A stretch of 64,000 nt of DNA from Collimonas humicola (GCF_018304945.1 NZ_JAGQEE010000006.1:248001-312000), one strand, 5' to 3'. Positions 38,070-48,588 are shown, counted from the first letter of the stretch. A program made the numbers and translations. Notes: a model not told the origin generated them from the letters alone.

Positions 38070-38399
38070 CTAGTGCGCCACGGTCTTGGAGAACACGTTC
38101 AGCACCAGCACGCCGGAGACGATCAGTCCGATGCCGACCAAAGCCGCGGCATCCAGGCTCTGCTTCAGGAACAGCCAGCCGACCAGCGCGATCAGCGCAA
38201 TGCCGATACCCGACCACATCGCATACACGATCGCCACCGGCAAGGTGCGCAAGGTCAGCGACAGGAAATAGAAGGCGGTCAGGTAACCCGCCACCACCAC
38301 CACCGACGGCACCAGCCGGGTAAATTCGGCGCTGGCCTTGAGGGCGCTGGTGGCAATCACTTCGGCGACGATGGCGATCAATAGATAGACCCAATGCAT
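38070..38399 (-). CDS. Small multidrug resistance (SMR) transporter
   Basis: 109 residues with four membrane helices. MHWVYLLIAIVAEVIATSALK carries the conserved Glu of the SMR family, and YAMWSGIGIALIALVG the Trp-Gly-x-Gly motif. EmrE/QacE-like rather than guanidine-type, but specificity is uncertain. ATG at 38399 preceded by AGGAG. Converges with srkA. Confidence 0.9.
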   Translation of the reverse strand: MHWVYLLIAIVAEVIATSALKASAEFTRLVPSVVVVAGYLTAFYFLSLTLRTLPVAIVYAMWSGIGIALIALVGWLFLKQSLDAAALVGIGLIVSGVLVLNVFSKTVAH

Positions 38400-38449
38400 G
38401 ACTTCTCCTGGCTGATGAAACGTAGATAAAACGTGGAAACAGCGAAACT

Positions 38450-39346
38450 CTAATCGATCGCGGCGAACAGCTCTGTAACGAAATCGACAAATACGCGTAC
38501 CTTGGCCGACAACTGATGGCTCTGGTGGTACACCACCGACACCGGCGGCCCCGGCGTGGCCCAGTCGGCCAGCACCGGCGCCAGCAGGCCGGCTCGGATC
38601 TGCGGGTTGAGCGAGAGCGTCAGCAGCTGGACGATGCCGGCGCCGCTGGCGGCTGCGTGGATCAGGGTTTCGGCGTGATTGATGGCGATGTTGCCGGGCG
38701 GCGCCCAGCTGAACTCCTGCTTGCCCTTGCTGAAGGTCCACGGCACGTTCTGGCCGCTGTTGGGGTGGATGAAAGCGAGGCAACGGAAGCTGCTTAGTTC
38801 CTGCGGCGTGCGCGGAGTTCCATGCCGCGCCAGGAAATCGGGGGCGGCGCAGCACAGGTTGCGGGTCTGGTAGATGCGGCGCGCCACCATGCTGGAATCC
38901 TTCAGCTCGCCGATGCGGATCCAGACGTCGCCGCGGCCCTCCACCATGTCGACCATGCGGTCGCCGACATTGAGCCGGATCGACAAGTCAGGATACAGCG
39001 CGCTGAAGCGCGCCAGCGCCGGCGCCAGGTAGATGCGGGCGATCACGGTCGGCACGTCGACCCGCAATATTCCCTGCGGCGTCACGCGCCGCCTCTGCAG
39101 CCCGTCTTCCAGTTCGCTCATGTCGCCGAGCAGGCGCTGGGCCCGCTGGTAACAGCTGTGGCCGTCGTCGGTCAGGGAAATCTTGCGGGTGGTGCGGTTC
39201 AGCAGGCGCACGCCGAAATGCCGCTCCAGGGCGGCGATATGGTTGGTGATGGTGGCGTTCGACATCTCCAGCTGTTCAGCCGCGCGGCTGAAGCTGTTCA
39301 GTTCCACCACCTGGCAAAATACCCGCAACGATTCCAGCCTGTCCAT
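38450..39346 (-). CDS. LysR-family regulator, divergent from homogentisate genes
   Basis: 298 residues, LysR of the CrgA/AaeR branch. Helix-turn-helix at residues 1-60 (SFSRAAEQLEMSNATITNHIAALE), then the substrate-binding domain. It diverges from an AAHS-family transporter gene that heads hmgA and fahA, so it is the probable regulator of tyrosine/homogentisate catabolism; the inducer is not known. The intergenic 145 bases are AT-rich. Confidence 0.9.
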   Translation of the reverse strand: MDRLESLRVFCQVVELNSFSRAAEQLEMSNATITNHIAALERHFGVRLLNRTTRKISLTDDGHSCYQRAQRLLGDMSELEDGLQRRRVTPQGILRVDVPTVIARIYLAPALARFSALYPDLSIRLNVGDRMVDMVEGRGDVWIRIGELKDSSMVARRIYQTRNLCCAAPDFLARHGTPRTPQELSSFRCLAFIHPNSGQNVPWTFSKGKQEFSWAPPGNIAINHAETLIHAAASGAGIVQLLTLSLNPQIRAGLLAPVLADWATPGPPVSVVYHQSHQLSAKVRVFVDFVTELFAAID

Positions 39347-39491
39347 GATGACGATTTTATATTGTTTAAGTAATTTAAAAAATGATTTTAATTATTGCCT
39401 ATTTTTCTGATTATTAAAAAGGATGATAATGGCAAAAAACAGATCGTATGGAATGTATTGATACGGCGCCAACATCTTCCCGGAGACACGC

Positions 39492-40856
39492 ATGGCCATT
39501 GCGACGCATAGCTCTAACAGCAGCCCGATCGACATTCCCGCCCTGATCGACCGCAGCCGCATCGGCGGCTTCCAGATCGTCATGCTGACCCTGTGCGCCA
39601 TCTGCCTGATTATCGACGGTTTCGACGTCCAGGCCATGGGCTATGTGGCGCCTGCCATCATCCAGCAGTGGGGAATAGACAAGGCCAACCTCGGCCCGGT
39701 GTTCGGTGCCGGCCTGTTCGGCATGCTGCTCGGCTCGCTCACTTTCAGCATCCTGGCCGACCGCATCGGCCGCCGTCCGGTGCTGATCGCCGCCACCCTG
39801 TTCTTTGCCGCCTGCATGCTGCTGACGCCGCTGGCCGGCACGGTCGAGCAACTGATTGGGCTGCGTTTCGTCACCGGCCTCGGGCTGGGCGCCATCATGC
39901 CCAACGCCATGGCGCTGGCCGGCGAATACAGCCCGCTGCGCAAGCGCGTGACTCTGATGATGCTGGTGTCCTGCGGCTTTACGCTGGGGGCCGTGCTGGG
40001 CGGCCTGTTGTCGGCGGCCCTGATTCCGCGCTTCGGCTGGCAGTCGGTATTCCATGTCGGCGGTGTGGTGCCGCTGGTGATCGGCGTGCTGATGATCTTC
40101 TGGCTGCCGGAGTCGATGCAGTTCCTGGTATTGCGCGGCAAGCGTCTGGAGCAGGTCGGCAAGTGGTTGCGCCGCATCGATCCCTCCGTCGCGGTTGACC
40201 GGGACACGCGTTACGTGGTCAACGAAAAAGCCGGCAAGGGCGCGCCGATGATGCAGCTGTTCCAGCAGGGCCGGGCCAAGGTGACGATCCTGCTGTGGAT
40301 CATCAATTTCATGAACCTGGTGAACCTGTATTTCCTTTCCAACTGGCTGCCGACCATTGCCAAGGACGCCGGCCTGTCGACCGCCACCGCGGTCATGGCC
40401 GGCACCACCTTGCAGATCGGCGGTACGCTGGGAACCTTGATCATGGGGCAGTTGATCGACCGTTCCAGCTTCCGCCGCGTACTGATTCCGGTGTTCCTGA
40501 CCGCCGGCATGGCGGTGGCGCTGATCGGCCGGCCGGAAATATCTCTGCTGTTCCTGTTTGCCAGCATCTTCGTCGCCGGCTTCTGCATCGTCGGCGGCCA
40601 GCCGGCGGTGAATGCGCTGGCAGGGACTTACTACCCGACCACCTTGCGCTCCACCGGCATCGGCTGGAGCCTGGGCGTCGGCCGCATCGGTTCTATCGTC
40701 GGGCCGGTGCTGGGCGGCGAGCTGATCCGTCTGAACTGGCCGAACAGCAGCATCTTCCTGCTGCTGGCCGTACCGGCCCTGGTATCGGCGGTGATGCTGA
40801 TGCTGATGCAGGACACTTCAAATCGCAACAATGCGCAGGCTGTGATTGCGCATTAA
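39492..40856 (+). CDS. MFS aromatic acid:H+ symporter (AAHS family)
   Basis: 454 residues, about 12 membrane segments. [20 protein letters not shown] and [11 protein letters not shown] are AAHS signatures (PcaK, MhpT, BenK group). It sits upstream of hmgA and fahA, so it may bring in homogentisate or a related aromatic acid. Starts 145 bases from the divergent LysR gene. Confidence 0.9.
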   Translation: MAIATHSSNSSPIDIPALIDRSRIGGFQIVMLTLCAICLIIDGFDVQAMGYVAPAIIQQWGIDKANLGPVFGAGLFGMLLGSLTFSILADRIGRRPVLIAATLFFAACMLLTPLAGTVEQLIGLRFVTGLGLGAIMPNAMALAGEYSPLRKRVTLMMLVSCGFTLGAVLGGLLSAALIPRFGWQSVFHVGGVVPLVIGVLMIFWLPESMQFLVLRGKRLEQVGKWLRRIDPSVAVDRDTRYVVNEKAGKGAPMMQLFQQGRAKVTILLWIINFMNLVNLYFLSNWLPTIAKDAGLSTATAVMAGTTLQIGGTLGTLIMGQLIDRSSFRRVLIPVFLTAGMAVALIGRPEISLLFLFASIFVAGFCIVGGQPAVNALAGTYYPTTLRSTGIGWSLGVGRIGSIVGPVLGGELIRLNWPNSSIFLLLAVPALVSAVMLMLMQDTSNRNNAQAVIAH

Positions 40857-40881
40857 GATCAGACCTTCAAGGATGAAATCC

Positions 40882-42192
<1,311 letters not shown>

Positions 42193-42205
42193 GAGAAAAG
42201 ACATC

Positions 42206-43474
42206 ATGCAAGCCAACGATCCGACATTGAAATCCTTTATCCCGACTCCGCCGGAGTCGCATTTTCCTATCCAGAACCTGCCTTTCGGCGTGTTCAGCAA
42301 TGCCGCCGATCCGGCGCCGCGCGTCGGCGTCGCCATCGGCGGCCAGGTGCTGGACCTGGCTGCTTTGGCTGACTCCGGCTTGCTGACACTGAGCCCTGAA
42401 GTGTTCCGCCAGCCGACCCTCAATGCCTTCATCGCGCTGGGCCGCCAGACATGGCGCAGCACCCGCGCCAGCATCAGCGAGCTGCTGCGCCACGACAATA
42501 TTCAGCTGCGCGACAACCAGGCGCTGCGCGAGAAAGTGTTCGTCGCGCAGGACCAGGCAACGATGCATCTGCCGCTGGAGATTCCGGGCTATACCGATTT
42601 CTATTCCTCGAAAGAGCATGCGACCAATGTCGGCTCGATGTTCCGCGATCCGGCCAATGCGCTGCTGCCGAACTGGCTGCATATCCCGATCGGCTACAAC
42701 GGCCGCGCCAGCTCGGTGGTCGTCAGCGGCACGCCGCTGCAGCGTCCGATGGGCCAGCTGAAACTGCCGGACGCCGACGCGCCGGTGTTCGGCGCCTGCC
42801 GCAAGCTGGATTTCGAGCTGGAAACCGGCTTCATCATCGGCCAGCCGAATGCCCTGGGCGAGCCTATCGATATCGCCAGCGCCGAGCAGCATATCTTCGG
42901 CATGGTGCTGCTGAACGACTGGAGCGCGCGCGATCTGCAGCAATGGGAATACGTGCCGCTGGGTCCGTTCAACAGCAAATCCTTCGCTACCTCGATTTCG
43001 CCTTGGGTGGTGACGATGGATGCGCTGGAGCCGTTCCGCGTCGCCAGCCCGGCGCAGCAGCCGCAACCGCTGCCGTATCTGCGGCAGAGCGGCAAGAACG
43101 GCTACGACATTACGCTGGAAGTAGCGCTGCAGCCGGGCGCCGCCGCCCAGCCGCAAACCATCTGCCGCACCAATTTCAAGGCCATGTACTGGACCATGGT
43201 GCAGCAGCTGGCGCACCACACCGTCTCCGGCTGCAATACCCGCATCGGCGACCTGATGGGCTCCGGCACCATCAGCGGCAGCACGCCGGAATCGTTCGGC
43301 AGCCTGCTGGAGCTGACCTGGAACGGCAAGAATCCGCTCAGCCTGGCGGACGGCAGCCAGCGCAGCTTTATCCAGGACGGCGATGAAGTGGCGATGACCG
43401 GCTGGTGCCAGGGCGATGGCTATCGCGTCGGGTTTGGGGTGGTCAGCGGCAAGATATTGCCGGCGCGGGGGTGA
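42206..43474 (+). CDS. fahA: Fumarylacetoacetase
   Basis: 422 residues. PGYTDFYSSKEHATNVGSMFRD, ELETGFIIGQPN, WSARDLQQWEYVPLGPFNSKSFATSISPW are the FAH core with the metal-binding Asp/Glu residues and catalytic His. It hydrolyses fumarylacetoacetate to fumarate and acetoacetate, the last step of tyrosine breakdown. 13 bases after hmgA. The isomerase (MaiA) is not in the window. Confidence 0.96.
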   Translation: MQANDPTLKSFIPTPPESHFPIQNLPFGVFSNAADPAPRVGVAIGGQVLDLAALADSGLLTLSPEVFRQPTLNAFIALGRQTWRSTRASISELLRHDNIQLRDNQALREKVFVAQDQATMHLPLEIPGYTDFYSSKEHATNVGSMFRDPANALLPNWLHIPIGYNGRASSVVVSGTPLQRPMGQLKLPDADAPVFGACRKLDFELETGFIIGQPNALGEPIDIASAEQHIFGMVLLNDWSARDLQQWEYVPLGPFNSKSFATSISPWVVTMDALEPFRVASPAQQPQPLPYLRQSGKNGYDITLEVALQPGAAAQPQTICRTNFKAMYWTMVQQLAHHTVSGCNTRIGDLMGSGTISGSTPESFGSLLELTWNGKNPLSLADGSQRSFIQDGDEVAMTGWCQGDGYRVGFGVVSGKILPARG

Positions 43475-43492
43475 TGGAATAGATGTGCCGGT

Positions 43493-43520
43493 GATGAGCA
43501 ATTCGAGAGAATTGCTCATC
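43493..43520 (+). terminator. Terminator-like hairpin after fahA
   Basis: GATGAGCAATTC, loop GAGA, GAATTGCTCATC: a perfect 12-base stem 18 bases after the fahA stop, followed by a second small palindrome CTCTATAGAG. No long T-run. Confidence 0.55.
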
Positions 43521-43616
43521 TCTATAGAGTAGAACCAGCTAGGGTAGAGCCAGCTTTATAAATCTCTTCGTTTGAGGCTTGCGCCACGTTGGCGACCTGG
43601 TCTCCGGTCACGATTT

Positions 43617-44000
43617 TTACCGGGCCATCGCTTTCAGCGCAGCCTGAGCCAGGAAGCCGGAACGCGTCAATTGATGCGCTTTGGCGAAGGCGTCAATCTC
43701 GCGCAAGAGATTTTCCGGCAATGAAATGTTGAGCCGCACAGGCTTGGTATTGATTTTGGAGCGGTCGATATTGACTAGCATCCAGTAGCCATCGGCATAG
43801 CCTGCCGCGTCTTTCCATTTTTCGATGGAACTCGCTTCAGGCATATGCGCTTCGCCTTCGTACATGACCTCTGCTGCTTCCTGGGCTTTTGCCGGCAGGT
43901 CGTTCAAATCGTCAGCCGCGGTAAAGACGCCGGGAAGATCCGGAAAGCTGGCGCCGTAAGCGCTATTTTTATCCTTCCATACATACAGCGGATATAACAT
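43617..44000 (-). CDS. hicB: HicB-family antitoxin
   Basis: 127 residues. N-terminal HicB fold (YPLYVWKDKNSAYGASFPDLPGVFTAADDL) and a C-terminal ribbon-helix-helix (VRLNISLPENLLREIDAFAKAHQLTRSGFLAQAALKA), which should bind the operator. ATG at 44000 follows GAGG by 6 bases; another ATG at 44012 overlaps the hicA frame. It lies downstream of a mutated hicA and behind the palindrome at 44200-44245. Confidence 0.9.
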   Translation of the reverse strand: MLYPLYVWKDKNSAYGASFPDLPGVFTAADDLNDLPAKAQEAAEVMYEGEAHMPEASSIEKWKDAAGYADGYWMLVNIDRSKINTKPVRLNISLPENLLREIDAFAKAHQLTRSGFLAQAALKAMAR

Positions 44001-44008
44001 TTTCGTCC

Positions 44009-44191
44009 TCATTTCAATCCGGCCTGTTTCAAGATGCTCTCGGCCGTGTCAAGCGGCAGGTCTTTCTACGGATGTGGAACAATTACAGATTTTCCGCTGA
44101 CAGGATGGCGGTATTTATGGTGGCTGCCGCGGGTGGAGATGTGCCTCCATCCGGCTGCTTTCAGTTGCTTGATAAGGTCTGAGCTGTTCAT
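44009..44191 (-). pseudogene. hicA: hicA toxin gene interrupted by an amber stop
   Basis: The frame from ATG 44191 encodes 41 residues of a normal HicA: MNSSDLIKQLKAAGWRHIS, then RGSHHKYRHPVSGKSVIVPHP. A TAG at 44068-44066 follows, where HicA proteins usually have Lys. The same frame then continues KDLPLDTAESILKQAGLK to a natural stop at 44009, completing a typical 60-residue HicA. A single A-to-T change (AAG to TAG) would explain it. The active-site His24 region is before the stop, but the C-terminal helix is lost. Confidence 0.85.
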
Positions 44192-44199
44192 CTTTATTT

Positions 44200-44245
44200 T
44201 ACACAAAAATACACAAAACAAGTATTGATTGTGTATTTTTATGTA
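44200..44245. promoter_or_regulatory. hicAB operator (inverted repeat)
   Basis: 17-base arms 44200-44216 and 44229-44245 (TACACAAAAATACACAA type) with one mismatch and a 12-base spacer, just upstream of the hicA start. The position and symmetry fit binding by the HicB ribbon-helix-helix. Confidence 0.65.
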
Positions 44246-44409
44246 TTGCTTGTTGTTTGGAGATTGGTAATGGGACGCATCCGGAGGTCTTGGGCGATCA
44301 ATTGTGATGAAGAACAAATCGCGGCAGTAGTGGTAAAAATCTCAAAAAATGAGTGGGTTACAGGTGGTGCCATCTATCCACGATGACTGGGGCCGCAAAG
44401 AATGGGCGC

Positions 44410-44432
44410 AAAAAAAGCCGCGAATGCGGCTT
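44410..44432 (-). terminator. Terminator after the nucleoside permease-family gene
   Basis: On the minus strand AAGCCGC, loop ATTC, GCGGCTT and five more T residues, about 70 bases after the stop. Confidence 0.85.
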
Positions 44433-44502
44433 AAGGCGAAGCAAGCACTGCTTCACATCCGGGTCACGCAGTCAAACGTGACCTCATCCTTGTGTCATCG
44501 AG

Positions 44503-45567
44503 TCATCGGCGCGGCACGCCGTCGCGCCATTCGCCCCAATGCGTCACGATGTCCTGCACCAGCGGATTCCCCGCGCGGTACAGATTCTCGGTGGCCGGCA
44601 CGAAGCCGCCCTGGTCGGCATAGTTGAGCAGGTTGTCGGCGCTGGTTTGTCCTTGATACGGACGGTCGAAATCCGATCCGGTGCGCAATGCAGCTACCCG
44701 GCTCAAATCAACCCGCTTGGTGCTGGATGCGCGTTTCAAGGCTTCGAAGGTGGCATTGTCTTCCTGCGCCGTCATGCAATACACGCCCTTGTTGTCGGTC
44801 AGGATCTTGGTCCACTGCCTTGCGCGTTCGCCCAGCAGCGTGCCTGACCACCAGGTATTGCCGGAGGCGATATCGCATTGGACTACGGTCGGCGGCTGGT
44901 TGGCCGGCGCATAGCTGAACTTGGAGCGCGCTACCTGCGCCTGCGGGCTGTCAGCCAGCACCACGTTGCGCGACAGCGCGTATGCCGCATCGGCCAGTTT
45001 CGAATTCAGCTGGAATACTTCGTTGCGATAGTCGAGCGGCGGTTTGTCGCTCGGGCTCTTGGTGTTGATGCCGAGATAGCCGGTATTCCAGCCGGCCGGA
45101 ATTTCGCGCGCATCGAGTTCCCACTGGATGCCGAAGTCGACCAGATACTTGGCCCATGCAGCCGAGCCGACGGTGGCGCGGCCAGGATCGACGCCGGCAA
45201 TCCCGGAGATCAGGAAGTAGGTATGGCGCAGGTCGAAGCGCGATGAGAAGGTCAGGGCCATGATCGAGGCCGAAGCATTGGCGTAGCCCATGCCGGTGGT
45301 GACCACGCAGACGTCCTGCCGGTTGCAATGCACGTCCGGATAGTCCGGCGACAGGCCCGGGACAGAGACGGTTTTCCAGGGACCGATGCGATCCAGCCAA
45401 GCCTGGCCTTCGGGGCCGAACATGGTGATGATCATGACCTTGACCGGACGGTTCTGGGCATTGGATTCGGCGAGTCCGTCGCTGCCCCGGTCCTGCGCCA
45501 GCGAAGGCACGGAGGAGCAGGCAGCAAGCGACAGGAAAGCTGCGGAAATAAGCGAGCGAGTCATCAT
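44503..45567 (-). CDS. Purine nucleoside permease (NUP) family secreted protein
   Basis: 354 residues. A signal sequence with a lipobox-like LAAC at 14-17 precedes the mature protein, which starts PVKVMIITMFGPEGQAWLDRIGPWKTVSVPGLSPDYPDVHC. VVTTGMGYANASASIMALTFS and TYFLISGIAGVDPGRATVGSAAWAKYLVD are NUP family hallmarks, related to nucleoside phosphorylases. Often described as nucleoside permeases but a periplasmic binding or phosphorylase-like role is as likely. Stands alone. Confidence 0.88.
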   Translation of the reverse strand: MMTRSLISAAFLSLAACSSVPSLAQDRGSDGLAESNAQNRPVKVMIITMFGPEGQAWLDRIGPWKTVSVPGLSPDYPDVHCNRQDVCVVTTGMGYANASASIMALTFSSRFDLRHTYFLISGIAGVDPGRATVGSAAWAKYLVDFGIQWELDAREIPAGWNTGYLGINTKSPSDKPPLDYRNEVFQLNSKLADAAYALSRNVVLADSPQAQVARSKFSYAPANQPPTVVQCDIASGNTWWSGTLLGERARQWTKILTDNKGVYCMTAQEDNATFEALKRASSTKRVDLSRVAALRTGSDFDRPYQGQTSADNLLNYADQGGFVPATENLYRAGNPLVQDIVTHWGEWRDGVPRR

Positions 45568-45657
45568 GGGTTTTCCTTATGGCAAATAGAAGCCGTAGTC
45601 TACCCGTGAAAACCGATTTATGTTGTCGCGGTGCAATATAAAGACCTGTCTGGCAGG

Positions 45658-45684
45658 CGTAAAAAAGCCGCCTGCAGGCGGCTT
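45658..45684 (-). terminator. Terminator after lpxO
   Basis: On the minus strand AAGCCGCC, loop TGCA, GGCGGCTT and further T residues. Confidence 0.88.
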
Positions 45685-45708
45685 GCTGAAACGCGTTTTA
45701 CGCGGCGG

Positions 45709-46611
45709 TCAGAGGTAGACGATGGCCAGCACGACGCCGATGATCAAACCGAATTTGACGCACATGTACAGCGGCTTGCTGAATTTTTTCAGGCGGCGCC
45801 GGTATTGGCCGGCGGCCCAGACAAAGCGGAACAGCTTGTTGATGCCGCCGGTCTCGTCGCCGGTTTCGTTGGGCGACGCCGCGGCGCTCATCATGTGGCG
45901 GCCGAGCCAGCGGTTGATGGCTTGCGCCCAGCGGTAGCGCATCGGCCGCTCGATGTCGCAAAAGATGATGATGCGGTTGCTGTCGCAGCCGTTCTGCGCC
46001 CAGTGGATATAGGTTTCGTCGAACACCACGCCCTGGCCGTCGCGCCAGCTGTAGCGCTGCTGGTTGACTTCAATGAAGCAGCGGTCGTCGTTCGGCGTCA
46101 CCAGGCCCAGGTGATAGCGCAGCGAACCGGCGAACGGATCGCGGTGCGGATTGAGGGTGCCGCCAGGCGCCAGCTCGGCAAACATGGCTGCCTTGACGCT
46201 CGGCGTGCGGCGCAGCAGCTCCACGGTTTTCGGACAGAATTGCTCGGCCGACGGATGGCTGGCGTCATACCATTTCAGGTAGAAGCGCTTCCAGCCGGCC
46301 TTGAAGAAGGAATTGAAGCCGGCGTCGTCATTCTTTTCCGCCGCGCGGATTTTTTCCAGGCCGATCAAGCCCTGCGCTTCATCGCGGATGGTTTCCCAGT
46401 TGTCTTCCAGGATCTTGAGGTCGGCGAAAGTGCTGGTCGGCAGATAAGGCGTGTTGGTCGGCACTTTCGAGAACATGTACATGAAGATGTTGAGCGGCGC
46501 CATGATCGACGAATGGTCGAATATCTGCCGGAAGAAGGGCAGGCGGGCCTTGCCGCGGAAGTGCACGTACAACACCGATAAAATAAAAATACTGACTACT
46601 GCCCATTTCAT
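45709..46611 (-). CDS. lpxO: Lipid A 2-hydroxylase LpxO-like (Asp/Asn beta-hydroxylase fold)
   Basis: 300 residues. Two hydrophobic ends (1-20 and about 282-300) suggest membrane association. GGTLNPHRDPFAGSLRYHLGL and GVVFDETYIHWAQN carry the iron-binding His/Asp/His and 2OG-binding Arg. LpxO hydroxylates the secondary acyl chain of lipid A in other bacteria. Substrate inferred from family resemblance over the full length. Confidence 0.88.
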   Translation of the reverse strand: MKWAVVSIFILSVLYVHFRGKARLPFFRQIFDHSSIMAPLNIFMYMFSKVPTNTPYLPTSTFADLKILEDNWETIRDEAQGLIGLEKIRAAEKNDDAGFNSFFKAGWKRFYLKWYDASHPSAEQFCPKTVELLRRTPSVKAAMFAELAPGGTLNPHRDPFAGSLRYHLGLVTPNDDRCFIEVNQQRYSWRDGQGVVFDETYIHWAQNGCDSNRIIIFCDIERPMRYRWAQAINRWLGRHMMSAAASPNETGDETGGINKLFRFVWAAGQYRRRLKKFSKPLYMCVKFGLIIGVVLAIVYL

Positions 46612-46769
46612 GAAAATGCGCTCCGTTACAAATAAGCCGCCATTTTATCTCTTTTGCGCTTGTTATCCGTTATTCAAGCCGTTTGTTACCCTGATCTATT
46701 GCGAAGGGTAATATCTAAGCCAGCGGCGCCGTGATTGCCGCCGTGAATGTTTCGATGATAAAATTGCGC
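46612..46769. other. Intergenic region with no recognised gene
   Basis: Between lpxO and the riboswitch. Contains a GATAAA/TAAAAT -10-like sequence around 46757-46764 that could start the riboswitch transcript. Nothing else recognised. Confidence 0.4.
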
Positions 46770-46905
46770 CTCCTTAGGGGAGTAGCCGCCTTCGAATCTT
46801 TCGAAGAGCGCATGTCAACATACTTGGCGCTGTATCCAATTTACGCCATGGCATGCGCGACCGCACGGTTTGGCAAGACCTATGGTGCATGTCCTTTACC
46901 CGGCC
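46770..46905 (+). promoter_or_regulatory. yybP-ykoY (Mn2+-sensing) riboswitch
   Basis: GGGGAGTAGCC at 46777-46787, a hairpin CTTCGAA/TTCGAAG, GTCAACATACTTGGCGC at 46815-46831 and GGCAAGACC at 46872-46880 match the conserved core of the yybP-ykoY motif, which binds Mn2+. It sits in the long leader (about 300 bases) of a Na+/Ca2+-exchanger-type gene. A GC-rich stem (46902-46909 with 46934-46941) follows and may be part of the expression platform. Identification is by eye from the motifs. Confidence 0.75.
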
Positions 46906-47073
46906 GGGCGAAGGCGTTGCGCCATTCGTCAGTGCCCGGCCCTCAGGATGTCTCATGCTTAATTACCGCCAATGGCAGCGCCGGCGCGCTGCTGCAGCCA
47001 GCTCATACAAGCGGCCCTTCTTCCCAGCTGCGCCATTTTCTTTATCGTTCGCATTGCCGTCACAGGTGCGCGC

Positions 47074-48078
47074 ATGATGCTTGCGATCGCCTTGTTGCTG
47101 GGCTCAGCCGTCGTCATCTATTTGTCGTGTGAGTATTTCGTCAACAGCATCGAATGGGTCGGCCGCCGGCTCGGCATTGCCCAGAGCGCGGTAGGTACGG
47201 TGCTGGCGGCGTTCGGCACGGCGCTGCCGGAAAGCGTCGTGACCTTTGTTGCCGTGGTGTTCGGACGCGATGCGGCGCACCGTGAAATCGGCGTCGGCGC
47301 CGCTCTTGGCGGGCCGCTGGTGCTGGCCACCATTGCTTATGCGGTGGTGGGCCTGATGTTCATCCTGAACCGTAAAAAGCTCGGCAATATCCTGCTGTCG
47401 GCCAGCGCCGCTGCGCGCCTGAGCCGCGATCAAGCCTGGTTCATCGGGATTTTCGTGGTCAAGGTCGGCCTCGGGCTGGTGGCGTTTGCCATCAAGCCTT
47501 GGCTGGGCGCGCTTTTCCTGCTGGCTTACGGCGTGTACATCTGGGGCGAAATGCGCAAGGAAGAAGACGCCGACGCCGAGATCCATGAGCTGGAGCCGCT
47601 CAAGTTCCGTCCGCACGATCCGCAACCGCTGCTGGGCTGGGCGCTGCTGCAGACGCTGGTGGCGCTGGTGGTGATTTTCCTGAGCTCGCAGCTGTTCGTG
47701 CATCAGCTTGGCGAAATTTCGCCATGGCTTGGCATCTCGCCGCAATTGACTGCCTTGCTGCTGAGCCCGATCGCCACCGAGCTGCCGGAAATCCTGAATG
47801 CGGTGATCTGGGTCCGGCAGGGCAAGCAGACGCTGGCGCTCAGCAATATCAGCGGCGCGATGATGATCCAGGCCACCATCCCGACCGCGCTGGTGCTGAT
47901 CTTTACGCCGTGGATGCTCAGCCCCGCATTGATCTGGGCCGCCGCCGTGACCATGATCTCGATGTTCGGTTTGTATGCACTGCTGCGCAAGGGCATGCTG
48001 AACGGCGGCATCCTGGCGCTGTTCGGTCTGCTGTACGTGGTGTTTGCCGCCGGCCTGGGATGGATAGGCGTGCACTGA
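47074..48078 (+). CDS. Cation antiporter of the Na+/Ca2+ exchanger superfamily (YrbG-like)
   Basis: 334 residues, about 10-11 membrane segments in two repeats. LAAFGTALPESVVTFVAVVFG and LLLSPIATELPEILNAVIWV are the two alpha-repeat motifs with conserved Glu/Pro residues. It exports Ca2+ or another divalent cation; the yybP-ykoY riboswitch in its leader points to Mn2+. ATG at 47074 with another ATG at 47077. Confidence 0.9.
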   Translation: MMLAIALLLGSAVVIYLSCEYFVNSIEWVGRRLGIAQSAVGTVLAAFGTALPESVVTFVAVVFGRDAAHREIGVGAALGGPLVLATIAYAVVGLMFILNRKKLGNILLSASAAARLSRDQAWFIGIFVVKVGLGLVAFAIKPWLGALFLLAYGVYIWGEMRKEEDADAEIHELEPLKFRPHDPQPLLGWALLQTLVALVVIFLSSQLFVHQLGEISPWLGISPQLTALLLSPIATELPEILNAVIWVRQGKQTLALSNISGAMMIQATIPTALVLIFTPWMLSPALIWAAAVTMISMFGLYALLRKGMLNGGILALFGLLYVVFAAGLGWIGVH

Positions 48079-48098
48079 TCAGCGTGATCGCCTTGTTG

Positions 48099-48422
48099 TC
48101 AGGCGCGCGCGCCCAAGGCGATCACCGCCGCGCCTGACAGCGCCAGTCCCGCTCCCAGCAGATCGGTCCAGCGCGGCGCAATGCCGTCGACGCTCCACAG
48201 CCAGAAAATCGCGGTGGCGATATACACCGCGCCATAGGCTGCGTATACGCGGCCGCTGGCGGCGGGATGCAAGGTCAGCAGCCAGACGAAGGCCAGCAGG
48301 CTGATGGCCGCCGGCAGCAGCAGCCACGCCGCACCTTTGCCGTTCAGCCACAGCATCGGCAGGTAGCAGCCCAGCAATTCGGCGACGGCGGTCAGGAGGA
48401 ACAGGGCAAAGGTTTTCGTCAT
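48099..48422 (-). CDS. ynfA: YnfA-family membrane protein (UPF0060)
   Basis: 107 residues, four helices. [47 protein letters not shown] and [17 protein letters not shown] match the family, distantly related to SMR transporters. Function uncertain, possibly efflux. Starts divergently from the gdx region. Confidence 0.92.
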   Translation of the reverse strand: MTKTFALFLLTAVAELLGCYLPMLWLNGKGAAWLLLPAAISLLAFVWLLTLHPAASGRVYAAYGAVYIATAIFWLWSVDGIAPRWTDLLGAGLALSGAAVIALGARA

Positions 48423-48516
48423 GGCAGGATTGGCGAGCTCAGGTTTGGAAAATTGCCGCGCATGCGGGCATGGCGGGAAAAAAATATAATGGGCGGCATT
48501 GCCGCATTCCATTCCG

Positions 48517-48570
48517 GCGCCGGGACGACCTGGCGCTGCCGCACATTGTATTTCAACCGGGGACGACCCC
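48517..48570 (+). promoter_or_regulatory. Guanidine-II (mini-ykkC) riboswitch
   Basis: Two hairpins each capped by an ACGA loop: GCGCCGGG-ACGA-CCTGGCGC (48517-48536) and GGGG-ACGA-CCCC (48559-48570), the defining pair of ACGR-loop stems. It lies just before the GGAGG Shine-Dalgarno (48580-48584) of an SMR gene, so guanidine binding would free the RBS. TATAAT at 48484-48489 is a candidate -10. Confidence 0.85.
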
Positions 48571-48588
48571 ATCTTTTATGGAGGTCGC

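Noticed and set aside
44009-44191. Programmed read-through or recoding of the TAG in hicA
   Set aside because: No stem-loop or special context is seen after the TAG, and no recoding is known for HicA. A plain nonsense change is simpler.
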